A stretch of 64,000 nt of DNA, from the NCBI RefSeq assembly GCF_024281235.1, contig NZ_JAHWXY010000001.1, positions 868,001-932,000 on the forward strand, read 5' to 3'. A program made the position numbers and the translations under genes. This DNA comes from Shinella daejeonensis (GTDB lineage: Bacteria > Pseudomonadota > Alphaproteobacteria > Rhizobiales > Rhizobiaceae). Positions 35,770 to 45,202 of this stretch are shown piece by piece (position 1 is the stretch's first letter; each line of letters starts with the position of its first letter). The notes beneath the pieces are model-generated. The model was given only the letters and a program-made list of their open reading frames with translations. It ran no database searches and was not told where the DNA came from.

Positions 35770-37791
35770 TCAGAGTTTCCGGTCCCGTCGCCGCGCCTGT
35801 AATCGCGTGACGGCACGGGCGATCCGGCCGCCGAAAGCAAGGCCCCTTCCCTGCTTCGTCGGGGAAAGGACGGCGATTTCCTCGACGAGGTCTTCCGGAC
35901 GGCAGGGCAGCCGGCTCACCGGATGCACATAGAAAGGATAACGGATCAGACTGGCCGCAACCAGCGTCTGAAGGTCGATCCGCCGGCTGCGCCGCGGAAT
36001 GGCCAGGCGATCGTCGGTCAATCCCCAGCCGGCATAGAAGGGTGCGCCATGCGTTCCCACCGGCTTTCCCCGCAGCAGCGCCTCGAATCCGGAAAGCGAG
36101 GTCATCGTCTCGATCCGGTCCGCCCAGGCGATCCATTGCAGGATATCGCCGGAGCGAACGATCACATCGGCCTCGACCGGCGTCCGCCCGCCATTCCGGA
36201 CCCCCGAAACCACGTCCGGATGCTCCTTATAAGCGATGAAGGCATCCGGATAGAGATCCCGCACCGCCGCAACCAGCGCCGCGTTCGAACGCACGGCCGG
36301 CGAGCCGAAACGGATCGACGCATCCTTTTCCACCTGGCCGGGAACGAGAACCTTCAGCCGCCCGTCCGCGACATCGGGCAGATCCGCCCCGCTTGACAGA
36401 TTGTATTTCGACACGCCTCGCTGCACGAGCAGGCGGGTGAGCCGGTCGGCGCGCGCGCGTATGGCGTCGTCGAACACACCATGGGCGATACAGGCCTCCA
36501 GCCCGCTTTCGCCCCGGGCATCGTAATAGATATGCGCCGCCGGATCGATCGCCACCGAGGAGGGAGGGGTCAGGTCGACCCCGAGGCCTCGCGAGCGGAT
36601 GAAGCCGTCCTCGATGCGTAATGTCGCCACGCCTTCCGGAAGAGGCGCGTCGGATCCCCAGACGGCCACGGCCCCGTCCTTGCGGATCGCAGCCCGGAAG
36701 GCGCGTCCTGGCGAGCGGAAATGCACCGGATCCCCGCCCAGCCCCTTGAGGAAGGGGGAAAGCGCCCGCCGCTTCCAGCCGGAAAGGCCGGCGGTGAACA
36801 CCGGCCGCGTGAGCCGCTGCCGCTGGTCGCGCACCGCAAGCGCCTGCTCGACCGCGCGCTCCATCCGGCATTCCGTTCTGCTGTGCAGGTCGAGATAGCG
36901 CGAATAATCGATATAGGCCGCATGAAAGACCTGTTCGAGCGAGGCCGGCCGGCGACCGGCGGGAACGGCGGCATGGTCGACGGTCAGGCCGCGGCCGCTG
37001 TAGTAGGTCGTGCCGAAACAGTGGACGATGCGCCCGGCCATCAGCGCCTCGAAGCCGAGCTGGCTCGATACCGTATAGACGCCGTCCGCCGCCTCGAGCA
37101 GCGGCCAGGGGTTCATGCGCGGCGGGATGACGATATCGAGCTTGAGTTCGGCGGCAGCTTGACGAAGCAGGCTCCGGGAGCCGGCCGCCGGGTGGCTGCG
37201 GACGACCAGACGCCGGCCCGGATAGGTCTCCGCCGCATGAAGCAGCATATCGCGGACCGTGGCCGGCCCGGCGCCGGCGCCGGCCAGCGACGCATCGCCC
37301 ACGACCTGATCGATGAGCAGCACGAAGGATCGGCCGGCGTGAAGGCCGGCCTCTTTCAAGGAGACGGGCGGGCTGTTGTTATATTTGGAAAGCCGCTCGC
37401 GCCGCAGAAGTTCGATCAGGCCCCGCGCCCGCGCCAGTTCGGCCTCCGTCTCCACAGGCCGGGCCAGAAGCTGCTCCAGCCGGTTGGGCGAGCCTGCGTC
37501 GAAATAGATGCCCGGACCGTCGATGACATAGGAATGCGCCGGTTCGTCATCACCGGGCGCAAAACCCTTGAGGAAACCGTCTTCGAGGATAATCGCCTGC
37601 TTGTCGTTGCGGGCGGCAAGCCTGAGCGCGCGGCCGGCCGAGGGACGCCGGCCCCAGCCGATGAAGCCGTCGATACGGCCGAACGGCCAGGCGACGATAT
37701 CCGCCTGAAGCAGTGTCGCGATATCCTGGCGCTTCCGCCAGAGACCCTGCGAAACCACTGCATAGGTTTTTCGCCGCTTACCGCCCGCCAT
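35770..37791 (-). CDS. kpsC: Capsule biosynthesis protein KpsC, dual beta-Kdo glycosyltransferase
   Basis: A 673-residue protein with two related halves, as in KpsC, which builds the poly-beta-Kdo linker on lysophosphatidylglycerol that carries group 2 capsules. The paired glycosyltransferase signatures are the N-terminal GWGRRPSAGRAL plus ILEDGF (about 45-73) and the later LRIEDGFIRSRGLGVDLTPP plus the VWGSDAP region (about 370-410). The family also includes rhizobial LpsZ/RkpZ, which modifies K-antigen size, but those are shorter. kpsD lies 61 bases upstream in the same direction. Confidence 0.85.
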   Translation of the reverse strand: MAGGKRRKTYAVVSQGLWRKRQDIATLLQADIVAWPFGRIDGFIGWGRRPSAGRALRLAARNDKQAIILEDGFLKGFAPGDDEPAHSYVIDGPGIYFDAGSPNRLEQLLARPVETEAELARARGLIELLRRERLSKYNNSPPVSLKEAGLHAGRSFVLLIDQVVGDASLAGAGAGPATVRDMLLHAAETYPGRRLVVRSHPAAGSRSLLRQAAAELKLDIVIPPRMNPWPLLEAADGVYTVSSQLGFEALMAGRIVHCFGTTYYSGRGLTVDHAAVPAGRRPASLEQVFHAAYIDYSRYLDLHSRTECRMERAVEQALAVRDQRQRLTRPVFTAGLSGWKRRALSPFLKGLGGDPVHFRSPGRAFRAAIRKDGAVAVWGSDAPLPEGVATLRIEDGFIRSRGLGVDLTPPSSVAIDPAAHIYYDARGESGLEACIAHGVFDDAIRARADRLTRLLVQRGVSKYNLSSGADLPDVADGRLKVLVPGQVEKDASIRFGSPAVRSNAALVAAVRDLYPDAFIAYKEHPDVVSGVRNGGRTPVEADVIVRSGDILQWIAWADRIETMTSLSGFEALLRGKPVGTHGAPFYAGWGLTDDRLAIPRRSRRIDLQTLVAASLIRYPFYVHPVSRLPCRPEDLVEEIAVLSPTKQGRGLAFGGRIARAVTRLQARRRDRKL

Positions 37792-37852
37792 GCCGATTCC
37801 GCATCGCTTCCGCTCCAGCTGACGACGGGTCTCCCGTTGCGCTCATCCCGCC

Positions 37853-39067
37853 CTAGCGGTCGAGGATACGCGTCGCATTCCAGGCGACACTGGATGTATT
37901 CGAGACGATATTCAGGAACTTCGACAGATCCGTCGCGATATGACGCGCCAGATAGACCACGTCCTTGTTGCGGACGGGGAAGGACTGAGCCACGATGTAG
38001 CTTTGCGTGGCGGCCAGATCGAGCCTGTAGACGATCGGATAGCGGCCTTCGGAATCCGGGGCCATGCCGCGGGCGATGAGATCGCGGAAGCGGGCGTCTC
38101 CGACGACGGCGCGATAGACGTTCTCATATTCGTAGCGGAAGACGAAATAGCCTTTCGGATCCGCGGTCGCGACATTGCCGCCGCCGGCAAGCGCCGCAGC
38201 CTCCACGAGGCTGAGGTCGGCGGCCTCGAACGGAATCTTGCCGCTCCTCTTCGTCTGGCCCAGCGCCGAGAAGGTCTGCGGATCGTAGCTGACGTATAGC
38301 TGGTCGTCCGGCTTGATGATGATGTCATCCTTCGGATTGTCGATTACCGACTGGAGCAGCACCGAGGCCGAACGGCCGCCTCGCTTCAGCGTGACATAGG
38401 TGTCATAGGGCGGCTTTACCGGCCCGCCCGCATGCGCCAGAACGTCCGTCAGATGCTCGGGATTGAGGCCGAGCGGCACGACCGAGGCGCTGCGGACATC
38501 TCCGAGCACGGAGACCGTCCGGGAAGCGTTGCTGGCCAGCGCCACGATGACGTCCGGCTCGACCGCCTTGGCCTTCAGCGCATCGACGATGGTGGCGCGC
38601 GCCGAATCGATCGTCATCCCGGCGAAACGCACCGATCCGACATAGGGGATCTGTCCATGTCCGTCGGGCTGGACGACGACGGGGATCATCGTCGACTTGT
38701 GATCGGTGGTGGAGAAGAGCCCATCCGGCCCGGCTTCGAAAATGGTGACCTGCAACGCATCGCCGACGCCGATGACCGGGGTGCCGCTGGCTCCGCCGAA
38801 GCCGAAGGTCTTGGCGAGGCCCGGGCGACCATGATCCTTCACCGCATTGGCGACCCGCTGGTCGATATCGATGACGTCGAAGACGATCTTCGCCCTGGAG
38901 GTGGCGCGGCTGCCGCCGTCCGCCCCGGCCGAAATGACCTCATGGGTCAGCGGTCCGTCGCTCGGCACCATGCAGCCTGCCAGCAGCAGCGTCGTGCCTG
39001 CCGCGAAAACGCGGGCGAGACGTTTCAATCCCTTGAGCGAATGGCCCGAGCCTTGAATTCCGGTCAT
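37853..39067 (-). CDS. kpsD: Capsule export outer-membrane lipoprotein, KpsD/Wza-type
   Basis: A 404-residue polysaccharide export protein. The N-terminus has a lipoprotein signal with lipobox LLLAGC (Cys32). A Poly_export domain (VIGVGDALQVTIFEAG) and SLBB-type repeats follow. It forms the outer-membrane channel reached by KpsE. ATG at 39067 is chosen so that the lipobox sits at normal distance; the frame is open to 39139. It is transcribed with kpsC. Confidence 0.87.
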   Translation of the reverse strand: MTGIQGSGHSLKGLKRLARVFAAGTTLLLAGCMVPSDGPLTHEVISAGADGGSRATSRAKIVFDVIDIDQRVANAVKDHGRPGLAKTFGFGGASGTPVIGVGDALQVTIFEAGPDGLFSTTDHKSTMIPVVVQPDGHGQIPYVGSVRFAGMTIDSARATIVDALKAKAVEPDVIVALASNASRTVSVLGDVRSASVVPLGLNPEHLTDVLAHAGGPVKPPYDTYVTLKRGGRSASVLLQSVIDNPKDDIIIKPDDQLYVSYDPQTFSALGQTKRSGKIPFEAADLSLVEAAALAGGGNVATADPKGYFVFRYEYENVYRAVVGDARFRDLIARGMAPDSEGRYPIVYRLDLAATQSYIVAQSFPVRNKDVVYLARHIATDLSKFLNIVSNTSSVAWNATRILDR

Positions 39068-39660
39068 CACAATGCATTTCCCTTGGCCCGCGACCATGCG
39101 GACGCGGGAATCGACGGCCCTGCCCGCCATGGCGCCCATGGCATAGGCAGCAGAACCGGCTGTCCGTCAAGTCGCAATCGCTCGGCCTCGTTTCATCCGT
39201 TTTGCCCCGCCATCCCTCCGGCACTCTTGCGCAAAGCTCTTGCATATTCGTTACGACAAGAAAAGGCGTTGCATCTTGCCGCTTGAAAAATCAAATCTTT
39301 CGGCAATTCTTTTCCACATCACTGCGGCATAAAAACCGCACGTCCCGCATTCTGGGGCCGGCGATCCGGAAACCGCCGGCGGGCGTGAGGCTTCTCAAGC
39401 GAGCCCCTGCACCGGCCGGCGGTTTCGGCGCGGCGCTCTCTTCAAGCGCCGGCGGTCCCCTCTGGACCATTCGTCAGGAAGCAGGAAGCGTGCCAGAAAA
39501 TCCGGGGCATCGATTTCAAGGCTTATCGGGAGCCGGTGCGCGGCACGCCTGCACATTATCGCGCCAGCCGGAACGGAATCGCCCGGAAATCAAGCATCGC
39601 GCATGCCGGGCCGGCGGCACGCGATTGCATGCCGCCGGCTCGGCGAACGGGAAGCGACGA
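39068..39660. other. 593-base gene-free stretch between the chemoreceptor 3' end and kpsD
   Basis: No gene is supported, although a very long rightward frame crosses it as the shadow of the chemoreceptor. The AT-richer part at 39235-39345 is the likely kpsD-kpsC promoter region and contains CACTGCGGCA at 39320, also found upstream of kpsE. The part near the chemoreceptor stop holds the hairpin listed separately. Confidence 0.5.
39610..39639 (-). terminator. Terminator-like hairpin after the chemoreceptor gene
   Basis: GCCGGCGGCA (39610-39619) pairs perfectly with TGCCGCCGGC (39630-39639) around a 10-base loop, starting 21 bases past the stop codon. No U-run follows on the minus strand. Confidence 0.55.
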
Positions 39661-41982
39661 TCAGAACTCCTGCCAGTCCTGATCGACAGCGGCGGCGGCC
39701 TGACCGCCACCGACGGCGCGTGCCAGCCGGCCGACGAGGGCCCGCGCCCCCGAGACCTGCGGCCGCCCCTCTTCGGGTGCCAGGACCGGCGACGGAGAAC
39801 GGGCGCGCGGCGTGTCGCAGCCAAGCCGGAACTGCCCGAGAAGCTCGTTCAGGCCAGCGGTCTCCTTGGCGAGAGCATGGCTGGCCGCAGTCTGCTCCTC
39901 GACCATGGCAGCGTTCTGCTGCGTGCCCTGGTCGATGGAATGCACCGCGGCGCTGATCTCGTTGAGCCCGGTCGACTGTTCACGCGCCGAACGGACGATC
40001 GCCGCCACATGCTGGTCGATTTCCTGCACCTGCTGGACAATTTCCGCAAGCGCGGCGCCGGTTTCCCCGACAAGGGTGACGCCGGCGTGAACCTGCTCGC
40101 CGGACTTGTTGATCAGCGTCTTGATCTCCTTGGCGGCATTGGCCGAGCGCTGGGCCAGTTCACGCACTTCCTGCGCCACGACGGCAAAACCCTTGCCGGC
40201 CTCGCCGGCCCGCGCCGCCTCGACACCCGCGTTGAGGGCGAGAAGATTGGTCTGGAAGGCGATATCGTCGATGACGCCGATGATATTGGAGATTTCCCGC
40301 GACGAGCTTTCGATCACGCTCATCGCCGTCACGGCCTGGCGAACCACCTCGCCCGATTTCTCGGCGCCCCCACGGGTGCGCTCGACGAGATGGCCTGCCT
40401 CCTCCGCGCGCTGCGAGGCGTCACGCAGCGACGTCGTGATTTCCTCCAGCGCCGCGGCGGTTTGCTCGACGGAGGCCGCCTGTTGCTCGGTGCGCTTGGC
40501 GAGATCGTCGGAAGCCGTGCGGATTTCCGCCGTACCGGCGCCGATCGCCTGCGCATTGACGCCGACCGAACTGAGCGTCGCCTGCAATTTCTCCAGCGAC
40601 TGGTTGAAATCCTGACGGATACGATCGAGCGTGTCCGTAAAGACCGTCTCGATGCGATGGGTCACGTCGCCTTCGGCAAGCTTCTGCAACCCCTCGGCCA
40701 GCGCATCGACGGCGATGCGGGTCTGGTGCTCGCGCTCGGCCGCCTCTTCCGCACGCTGGCGGCGCTCCTCTTCGGAAAGGGCCCGGCTTTCCTCCGCCTC
40801 GTTTTCAAGATGGGTTTTTGCCAGGGTCGCATCCCGCAGCACGGCCAGCGACCGCGCCATCTCGCCGATCTCGTCCTGCCGGCCGGATTCGGAGAGATCG
40901 ACATCCGTCCGCCCGCCGGCGATCTCGCTCGTCGCGGTGATGACGGTATCGAGCCGCTTGCGGAAACGGGCGGCGAGAAGCCAGCCGATCACCACCAGCA
41001 GCCCGGCGGCAAGCGCGATCAGGGCAATCGAGGTCAGGGCCAGCGACGTGAGCTTGGCGAAGAGAACGGACTTGGGCACGGTGACCACCATATGCCAGGT
41101 CGTCTCCGGCAGAAGCCGCACCGGCACCGCCACGGCCACCTGTACGACACCGGCCGGATCCGTTATCTCGCGGGCGGTTTCCGGATTGGCGATCGCCTGT
41201 TCCCAGGCTGCCGCGTCAAGGCCGGCCTCCTTCAACGACTTGCCGAGAAGGCTTTCGTCCGCATGGGTCACGATCCCGCCGGCCTGGGTGATCAGCGCGA
41301 CCGAACCTTCGCCGAGCGGCCGGATCCGGGCCATGTCGGCGGCAAGCGAATCGAGCGCGACGTCGACACCCGTTTCGCCCCGGAACACGCCGTCATAGAG
41401 CAGCGGCACCATATAGGACGTCATCAGCACCGTCTTGCCGCCGATGACATAGGAATAGGGTTCGGCAAGCAGATCCTTGCCCGTCGCCTTCGGAATCTGG
41501 TAATAGTCTCCCGGCCCGGGCGTGTCGTAGTCGACGAGCGCCTCCATGCCGACCTTGCCTTCGGAGCGGACGAAATAGGGAATGTAGCGGCCGGTCGCAT
41601 CATGTCCCGGCGTGCCGGCATAATCCGCGTCCCGTCCGTCGAAAGCGTTCGGCTCCCAGCCGGTGCTGACACCGAGCGCGAAGGGATTGTCGTCCATCAG
41701 CTTCAGGAAATACCGGTTCATCGCCTCGCGGCTCGGCTCGCCGGAACTCGTCATGGCGTAAAGGGCCGAGCGCATGTTCCAGCTCAGGCCCTTCATCTGC
41801 ATGAAATAGGTCTCGACCTTGGCCGCGCTCGCCTCGGCGGCGGTCACCATTTCGGACATCGACCGTTCCTCGACGGCCCGATAGGAAAGCCACAGCAGCA
41901 TGCCTGCCGTGGCAACGGTCGTCGCAACCCCCGTCGCCACGATGGCGAACATGTTTCGGGCTGTCGCAGTCTTCGGATACAT
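39661..41982 (-). CDS. Methyl-accepting chemotaxis protein with dCache-type sensor and CheR-tethering tail
   Basis: A 773-residue transmembrane chemoreceptor. One membrane helix (about 10-32), a periplasmic double-Cache-like ligand domain (about 33-285), a second helix (about 300-322), HAMP, then a long signalling domain whose conserved tip is [24 protein letters not shown]. The C-terminus ends DWQEF, matching the aromatic pentapeptide that tethers CheR/CheB. The sensor contains [10 protein letters not shown] and a YYQIPKATG stretch seen in amino-acid or organic-acid binding Cache domains; the ligand is unknown. ATG at 41982 has GAGGAGACG upstream; the frame is open to 42024. Confidence 0.88.
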   Translation of the reverse strand: MYPKTATARNMFAIVATGVATTVATAGMLLWLSYRAVEERSMSEMVTAAEASAAKVETYFMQMKGLSWNMRSALYAMTSSGEPSREAMNRYFLKLMDDNPFALGVSTGWEPNAFDGRDADYAGTPGHDATGRYIPYFVRSEGKVGMEALVDYDTPGPGDYYQIPKATGKDLLAEPYSYVIGGKTVLMTSYMVPLLYDGVFRGETGVDVALDSLAADMARIRPLGEGSVALITQAGGIVTHADESLLGKSLKEAGLDAAAWEQAIANPETAREITDPAGVVQVAVAVPVRLLPETTWHMVVTVPKSVLFAKLTSLALTSIALIALAAGLLVVIGWLLAARFRKRLDTVITATSEIAGGRTDVDLSESGRQDEIGEMARSLAVLRDATLAKTHLENEAEESRALSEEERRQRAEEAAEREHQTRIAVDALAEGLQKLAEGDVTHRIETVFTDTLDRIRQDFNQSLEKLQATLSSVGVNAQAIGAGTAEIRTASDDLAKRTEQQAASVEQTAAALEEITTSLRDASQRAEEAGHLVERTRGGAEKSGEVVRQAVTAMSVIESSSREISNIIGVIDDIAFQTNLLALNAGVEAARAGEAGKGFAVVAQEVRELAQRSANAAKEIKTLINKSGEQVHAGVTLVGETGAALAEIVQQVQEIDQHVAAIVRSAREQSTGLNEISAAVHSIDQGTQQNAAMVEEQTAASHALAKETAGLNELLGQFRLGCDTPRARSPSPVLAPEEGRPQVSGARALVGRLARAVGGGQAAAAVDQDWQEF

Positions 41983-42365
41983 GAAACGTCTCCTCACCAC
42001 CGGCAAGGAAAGCGATGCCGGCACACTTCATGAATAAAAGGGGGCATGCCGCGCAAGCGGCGCAAAAAGGAACGAAATCATTTCGCAAGATCACAACAAT
42101 AGATTGAAGGCGGTTTATGAAACGATAAGAGTCGGCGGCGGTGCCTTGCGCAGCAGCCGGCCATTGCCGGTCGGCGGATACGATTGTTTCAGGGACCTGA
42201 CGAAAATACCGGTCATATAGTGGTATCGTTCGGTGAATGGAGACGATCCGTTCGCTGTAACGGGCCTACCGGAGGGAGAGCATAACAGCGATATTCCGGG
42301 TCAAAGGCTCTCGTTTCATGGGGGCAGCCACCTGAAAGCCCGCCACGGCGGCGGAGGAGACAACC
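41983..42365. other. 383-base divergent intergenic region (chemoreceptor / ring-cleaving dioxygenase)
   Basis: No gene seen. The middle is AT-richer than the flanks. A short inverted repeat ATACC (42206-42210) and GGTAT (42222-42226), with 11 bases between, lies about 140 bases before the dioxygenase start and could be an operator, but 5-base arms are weak evidence. Confidence 0.4.
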
Positions 42366-43319
42366 ATGACCCTTGAACTCACCGGCATCCACCACCTGAC
42401 CGCGATAACCGCCGACGCCCGCGAGAACCTGCGCTTCTACACGCAGGTCCTCGGCCTGCGCCTCGTCAAGAAAACCGTCAATCAGGACGATACCAGCGCC
42501 TATCATCTCTTTTACGCCGACGGCCTCGCCTCGCCCGGCACGGACCTGACGTTCTTCGACTGGCCGGTCGGCCACGAGCAGCGCGGCACGCACAGCATCT
42601 CGCGCACCGGCCTGCGCGTCGCAAGCAGCACGACGCTCGACTGGTGGAAGGCGCGCTTTGCGGCGCAAAACGTGAAGGCAGGCGAAATTCGCGACATCGG
42701 CGGGCGCGCGTCCCTTGATTTCGAGGATGGCGAGGGCCAACGCTTCCGCCTCGTCGTCGACGATGGCGATGCGCCGTCCCATCCCTGGGACAGAAGCCCC
42801 GTTCCGGCCGAACACCAGATCAAGGGGCTCGGACCGATCACCATCAGCGTGCCCGACATCCGCAATACCGAGGCCGTGCTCGTCCACGTCATGAACATGA
42901 CCGAGACCTCCACCTATCCCGCGCCGGAAGGCACCGGAACGGTGCATGTCTTTTCCATGGGCGACGGCGGCCCGGCGGCGGAACTGCATGTCGCGGTGGA
43001 ACCGGAACTGCCGGTCGCCCATCAGGGCGCGGGCGCGGTGCACCATGTCGCCTTCCGCGCGCCGGACCTCGAAGCGCTCAACGCCTGGACCGAGCGGCTG
43101 CGCGGCTTCCGCCTGCCGTCCAGCGGCGAGGTCGAGCGCTTCTACTTCCGCTCGCTCTATTTCCGCGAGCCGAACGGCATCCTGTTCGAGATCGCCACCG
43201 ACGGCCCCGGCTTCGCGGTCGACGAACCGCTGGAAAGTCTCGGCGAAAGCCTGTCGCTCCCGCCCTTCCTGGAGCCGCGCCGCGCGCAGATCGAGGCCCG
43301 GCTGAAGCCGCTGGAATGA
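42366..43319 (+). CDS. Ring-cleaving dioxygenase, glyoxalase/VOC family (MhqO-like)
   Basis: A 317-residue metal-dependent dioxygenase of the vicinal oxygen chelate fold, related to MhqO and LinE-type hydroquinone dioxygenases. Metal-ligand candidates are the His in GIHHLTAI near residue 8, the His in VHHVAF in the second half, and the Glu in [10 protein letters not shown]. It probably opens hydroquinones or catechol-type electrophiles. The start follows GGAGGAGACAACC. A terminator-like hairpin lies just after the stop. It is a paralogue of the N-terminal half of the fusion at 45180. Confidence 0.82.
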   Translation: MTLELTGIHHLTAITADARENLRFYTQVLGLRLVKKTVNQDDTSAYHLFYADGLASPGTDLTFFDWPVGHEQRGTHSISRTGLRVASSTTLDWWKARFAAQNVKAGEIRDIGGRASLDFEDGEGQRFRLVVDDGDAPSHPWDRSPVPAEHQIKGLGPITISVPDIRNTEAVLVHVMNMTETSTYPAPEGTGTVHVFSMGDGGPAAELHVAVEPELPVAHQGAGAVHHVAFRAPDLEALNAWTERLRGFRLPSSGEVERFYFRSLYFREPNGILFEIATDGPGFAVDEPLESLGESLSLPPFLEPRRAQIEARLKPLE

Positions 43320-43324
43320 AAAAC

Positions 43325-43352
43325 GGCCCGGCGGGAAACTGTCCGCCGGGCC
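43325..43352 (+). terminator. Terminator after the ring-cleaving dioxygenase gene
   Basis: GGCCCGGCGG (43325-43334) pairs perfectly with CCGCCGGGCC (43343-43352) around an 8-base loop, followed by TTCCCGTTT. It begins six bases past the stop codon. Confidence 0.7.
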
Positions 43353-43406
43353 TTCCCGTTTCCGGGCCGATCCCCGTCCCTCAACGCAAGTACGCAAGAG
43401 CACAGC

Positions 43407-43988
43407 ATGACCGTCAGACTGGTTGGAATTTCCGGAAGCCTGCGCAAGGCATCCTTCAACACCGCGCTGCTGCGGGCCGCCGCCGAGCGGAAGCCGGCAG
43501 GCGTCGAACTCGTGGAAGCGACGATCCACGGCATTCCGCTTTATGACGCCGACATCGAGGCGGAAGACGGCATCCCCGAAGCGGTCACACGACTGAAGGA
43601 TCTCCTCGCCGGTGCGGATGGCGTCATCCTCTTTACGCCCGAATACAACAATTCGCTGCCCGGCGTCTTCAAGAACGCCATCGACTGGATGTCGCGCCCG
43701 GCCGCCGACATTCCGCGCGTCTTCGGCGGCAAACCCTTCGCCATCACCGGCGCCTCGCCCGGCAATTTCGGCACCCTGCTTTCGCAAGAGGCCTGGCTGC
43801 CGGTCATGCACACGCTCGGCACCGTTCCCTGGTTCGGCAGCAAGCTGATGGTCTCGCGCGCCGGCTCCGTCTTCGAAAACGGCGCTATCGTCGACGAAGC
43901 GACAGGCAGAAGGCTTGCCGATTTCATCGCCGGCTTCGCCGCCTTCGTGGCGGACATCAGACGCCGGGACGAAAGCCGGATCGGATGA
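43407..43988 (+). CDS. NAD(P)H-dependent FMN reductase (quinone/azo/chromate reductase type)
   Basis: A 193-residue flavodoxin-fold reductase. GSLRKASFNTALLR near residue 10 binds the FMN phosphate, and PEYNNSLPGVFKNAIDW (about 79-95) is the family signature. ChrR/MdaB-type members reduce quinones by two electrons, avoiding semiquinone radicals. Its place beside two VOC dioxygenases and a hydrolase recalls the Bacillus mhqNOD/azoR quinone-stress genes. It may also serve only as a flavin reductase. Confidence 0.82.
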   Translation: MTVRLVGISGSLRKASFNTALLRAAAERKPAGVELVEATIHGIPLYDADIEAEDGIPEAVTRLKDLLAGADGVILFTPEYNNSLPGVFKNAIDWMSRPAADIPRVFGGKPFAITGASPGNFGTLLSQEAWLPVMHTLGTVPWFGSKLMVSRAGSVFENGAIVDEATGRRLADFIAGFAAFVADIRRRDESRIG

Positions 43989-44179
43989 TCGTCCGGACCC
44001 GGCGATTATCCGCAGCGTCGAGCGCTCCGGTTCTTCGAGACCCAACATGGGGCGTGGCTGCGGCCGATCGTCGGCTCGCCGTCCCTGAAGCGAGAGCACA
44101 CACCATCACGACGCATCAGGCGGAACCAAATTGACGCGCGGCGGGCGCTGCTGCATCCTTGCGGCAGGGGAGAGACGCC

Positions 44180-45202
44180 ATGGCGAATTCGAATGGAACG
44201 GAACCGGCATCGTCCGCGTCGCTGTTTCTGTCGACCTCGGCACTTCCGGCACGCGACCGGCTTCCGGTCTGGCGCGAAGTCTTCGGACAGACGATGGTGC
44301 GCCTTGACATCGAGCCGGTGAAAGGCACCTCGTTTCACGCCGAAGGCGAATTGCGCGTCCTGCCGGGAGCCGCCCTCGCCGCCGTGACGGCCACGCCCTT
44401 CCGGGTGTCGCGGACACCGCGGCTCATCGCCGGCGACATGGCCGACATGATCTTTCTCGTCACCGCCGACACACCGCTTCATGTCGCCCAGAACGGCCGC
44501 GAACATCTGCTCGACGCCGGCGACGCCATCTTTCTGCGCGGCAACGAGCCCAGCGTCATCCAGTCCCGCGAAAGGGCGAAAGTTACCAACATATCGGTCC
44601 CGCTCGACGAATTGGCGCCCCTGCTCGCAAACGGCCGCGATCTTTCGATGACCGTGGCGCACCGGCAGGACGAAACGCTCGGCCTGCTTCTCGGCTATAT
44701 GCGGCTGCTGCAAAGCCGGCCGATGCCGCTCTCCGACGAACTCGGTCGTCTCACCGCCCGCCATATCCGCGATCTGATGGCGGCGCTGACCGGATCCCCG
44801 CCGGATCACGCCTCCCCTGTCGGCGAACGCGGCGGCGTGCGCGCGGCCAGGCTTCGGGCGATCAAGGATGACATCGGCAGACATCTTTGCGAGCCGGGAC
44901 TTTCCATCGACACGCTTGCCACGCGCCACGGCATTTCGCCGCGCTACATCCGCAAGCTGCTCCACGAAGAGGAGACGACGTTTTCCGACTTCGTCCTCGG
45001 TTTGCGACTGGAGCGATCGCGCCGGCTGCTGCTCCGGCCGGATCAGGCCCTGCGCACGATCGCCTCGATCGCCTACGCATCGGGCTTCGGCGACCTGTCC
45101 TATTTCAACCGCGCGTTCCGTCGCCGTTTCGGCATCACACCGAGCGTCATGCGCGCCCGGCCAGCCGAAGAGGCCGGCGTCACCCCACGAGGCGCTGCTT
45201 GA
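44180..45202 (+). CDS. AraC-family transcriptional regulator
   Basis: A 340-residue regulator with an N-terminal AraC-binding-like (cupin-type) domain and a C-terminal double helix-turn-helix (about 240-335; LSIDTLATRHGISPRYIRKLLHEE and IASIAYASGFGDLSYFNRAFRRRFG). ATG at 44180 follows GGGGAGAGACGCC. Its last 23 bases overlap the 3' end of the convergent dioxygenase-hydrolase gene. It is a candidate regulator of the surrounding aromatic-detoxification genes; the inducer is unknown. Confidence 0.85.
   Translation: MANSNGTEPASSASLFLSTSALPARDRLPVWREVFGQTMVRLDIEPVKGTSFHAEGELRVLPGAALAAVTATPFRVSRTPRLIAGDMADMIFLVTADTPLHVAQNGREHLLDAGDAIFLRGNEPSVIQSRERAKVTNISVPLDELAPLLANGRDLSMTVAHRQDETLGLLLGYMRLLQSRPMPLSDELGRLTARHIRDLMAALTGSPPDHASPVGERGGVRAARLRAIKDDIGRHLCEPGLSIDTLATRHGISPRYIRKLLHEEETTFSDFVLGLRLERSRRLLLRPDQALRTIASIAYASGFGDLSYFNRAFRRRFGITPSVMRARPAEEAGVTPRGAA

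Noticed and set aside
39202-42033. 943-codon open frame on the plus strand opposite the chemoreceptor
   Set aside because: Shadow frame of a high-GC gene; the minus strand encodes a complete chemoreceptor with domains and signature tail, and the plus-strand product has no recognisable motif.
42213-44099. 628-codon minus-strand frame spanning the dioxygenase and FMN reductase genes
   Set aside because: Crosses two well-supported plus-strand genes and an intervening terminator, with no domain of its own.
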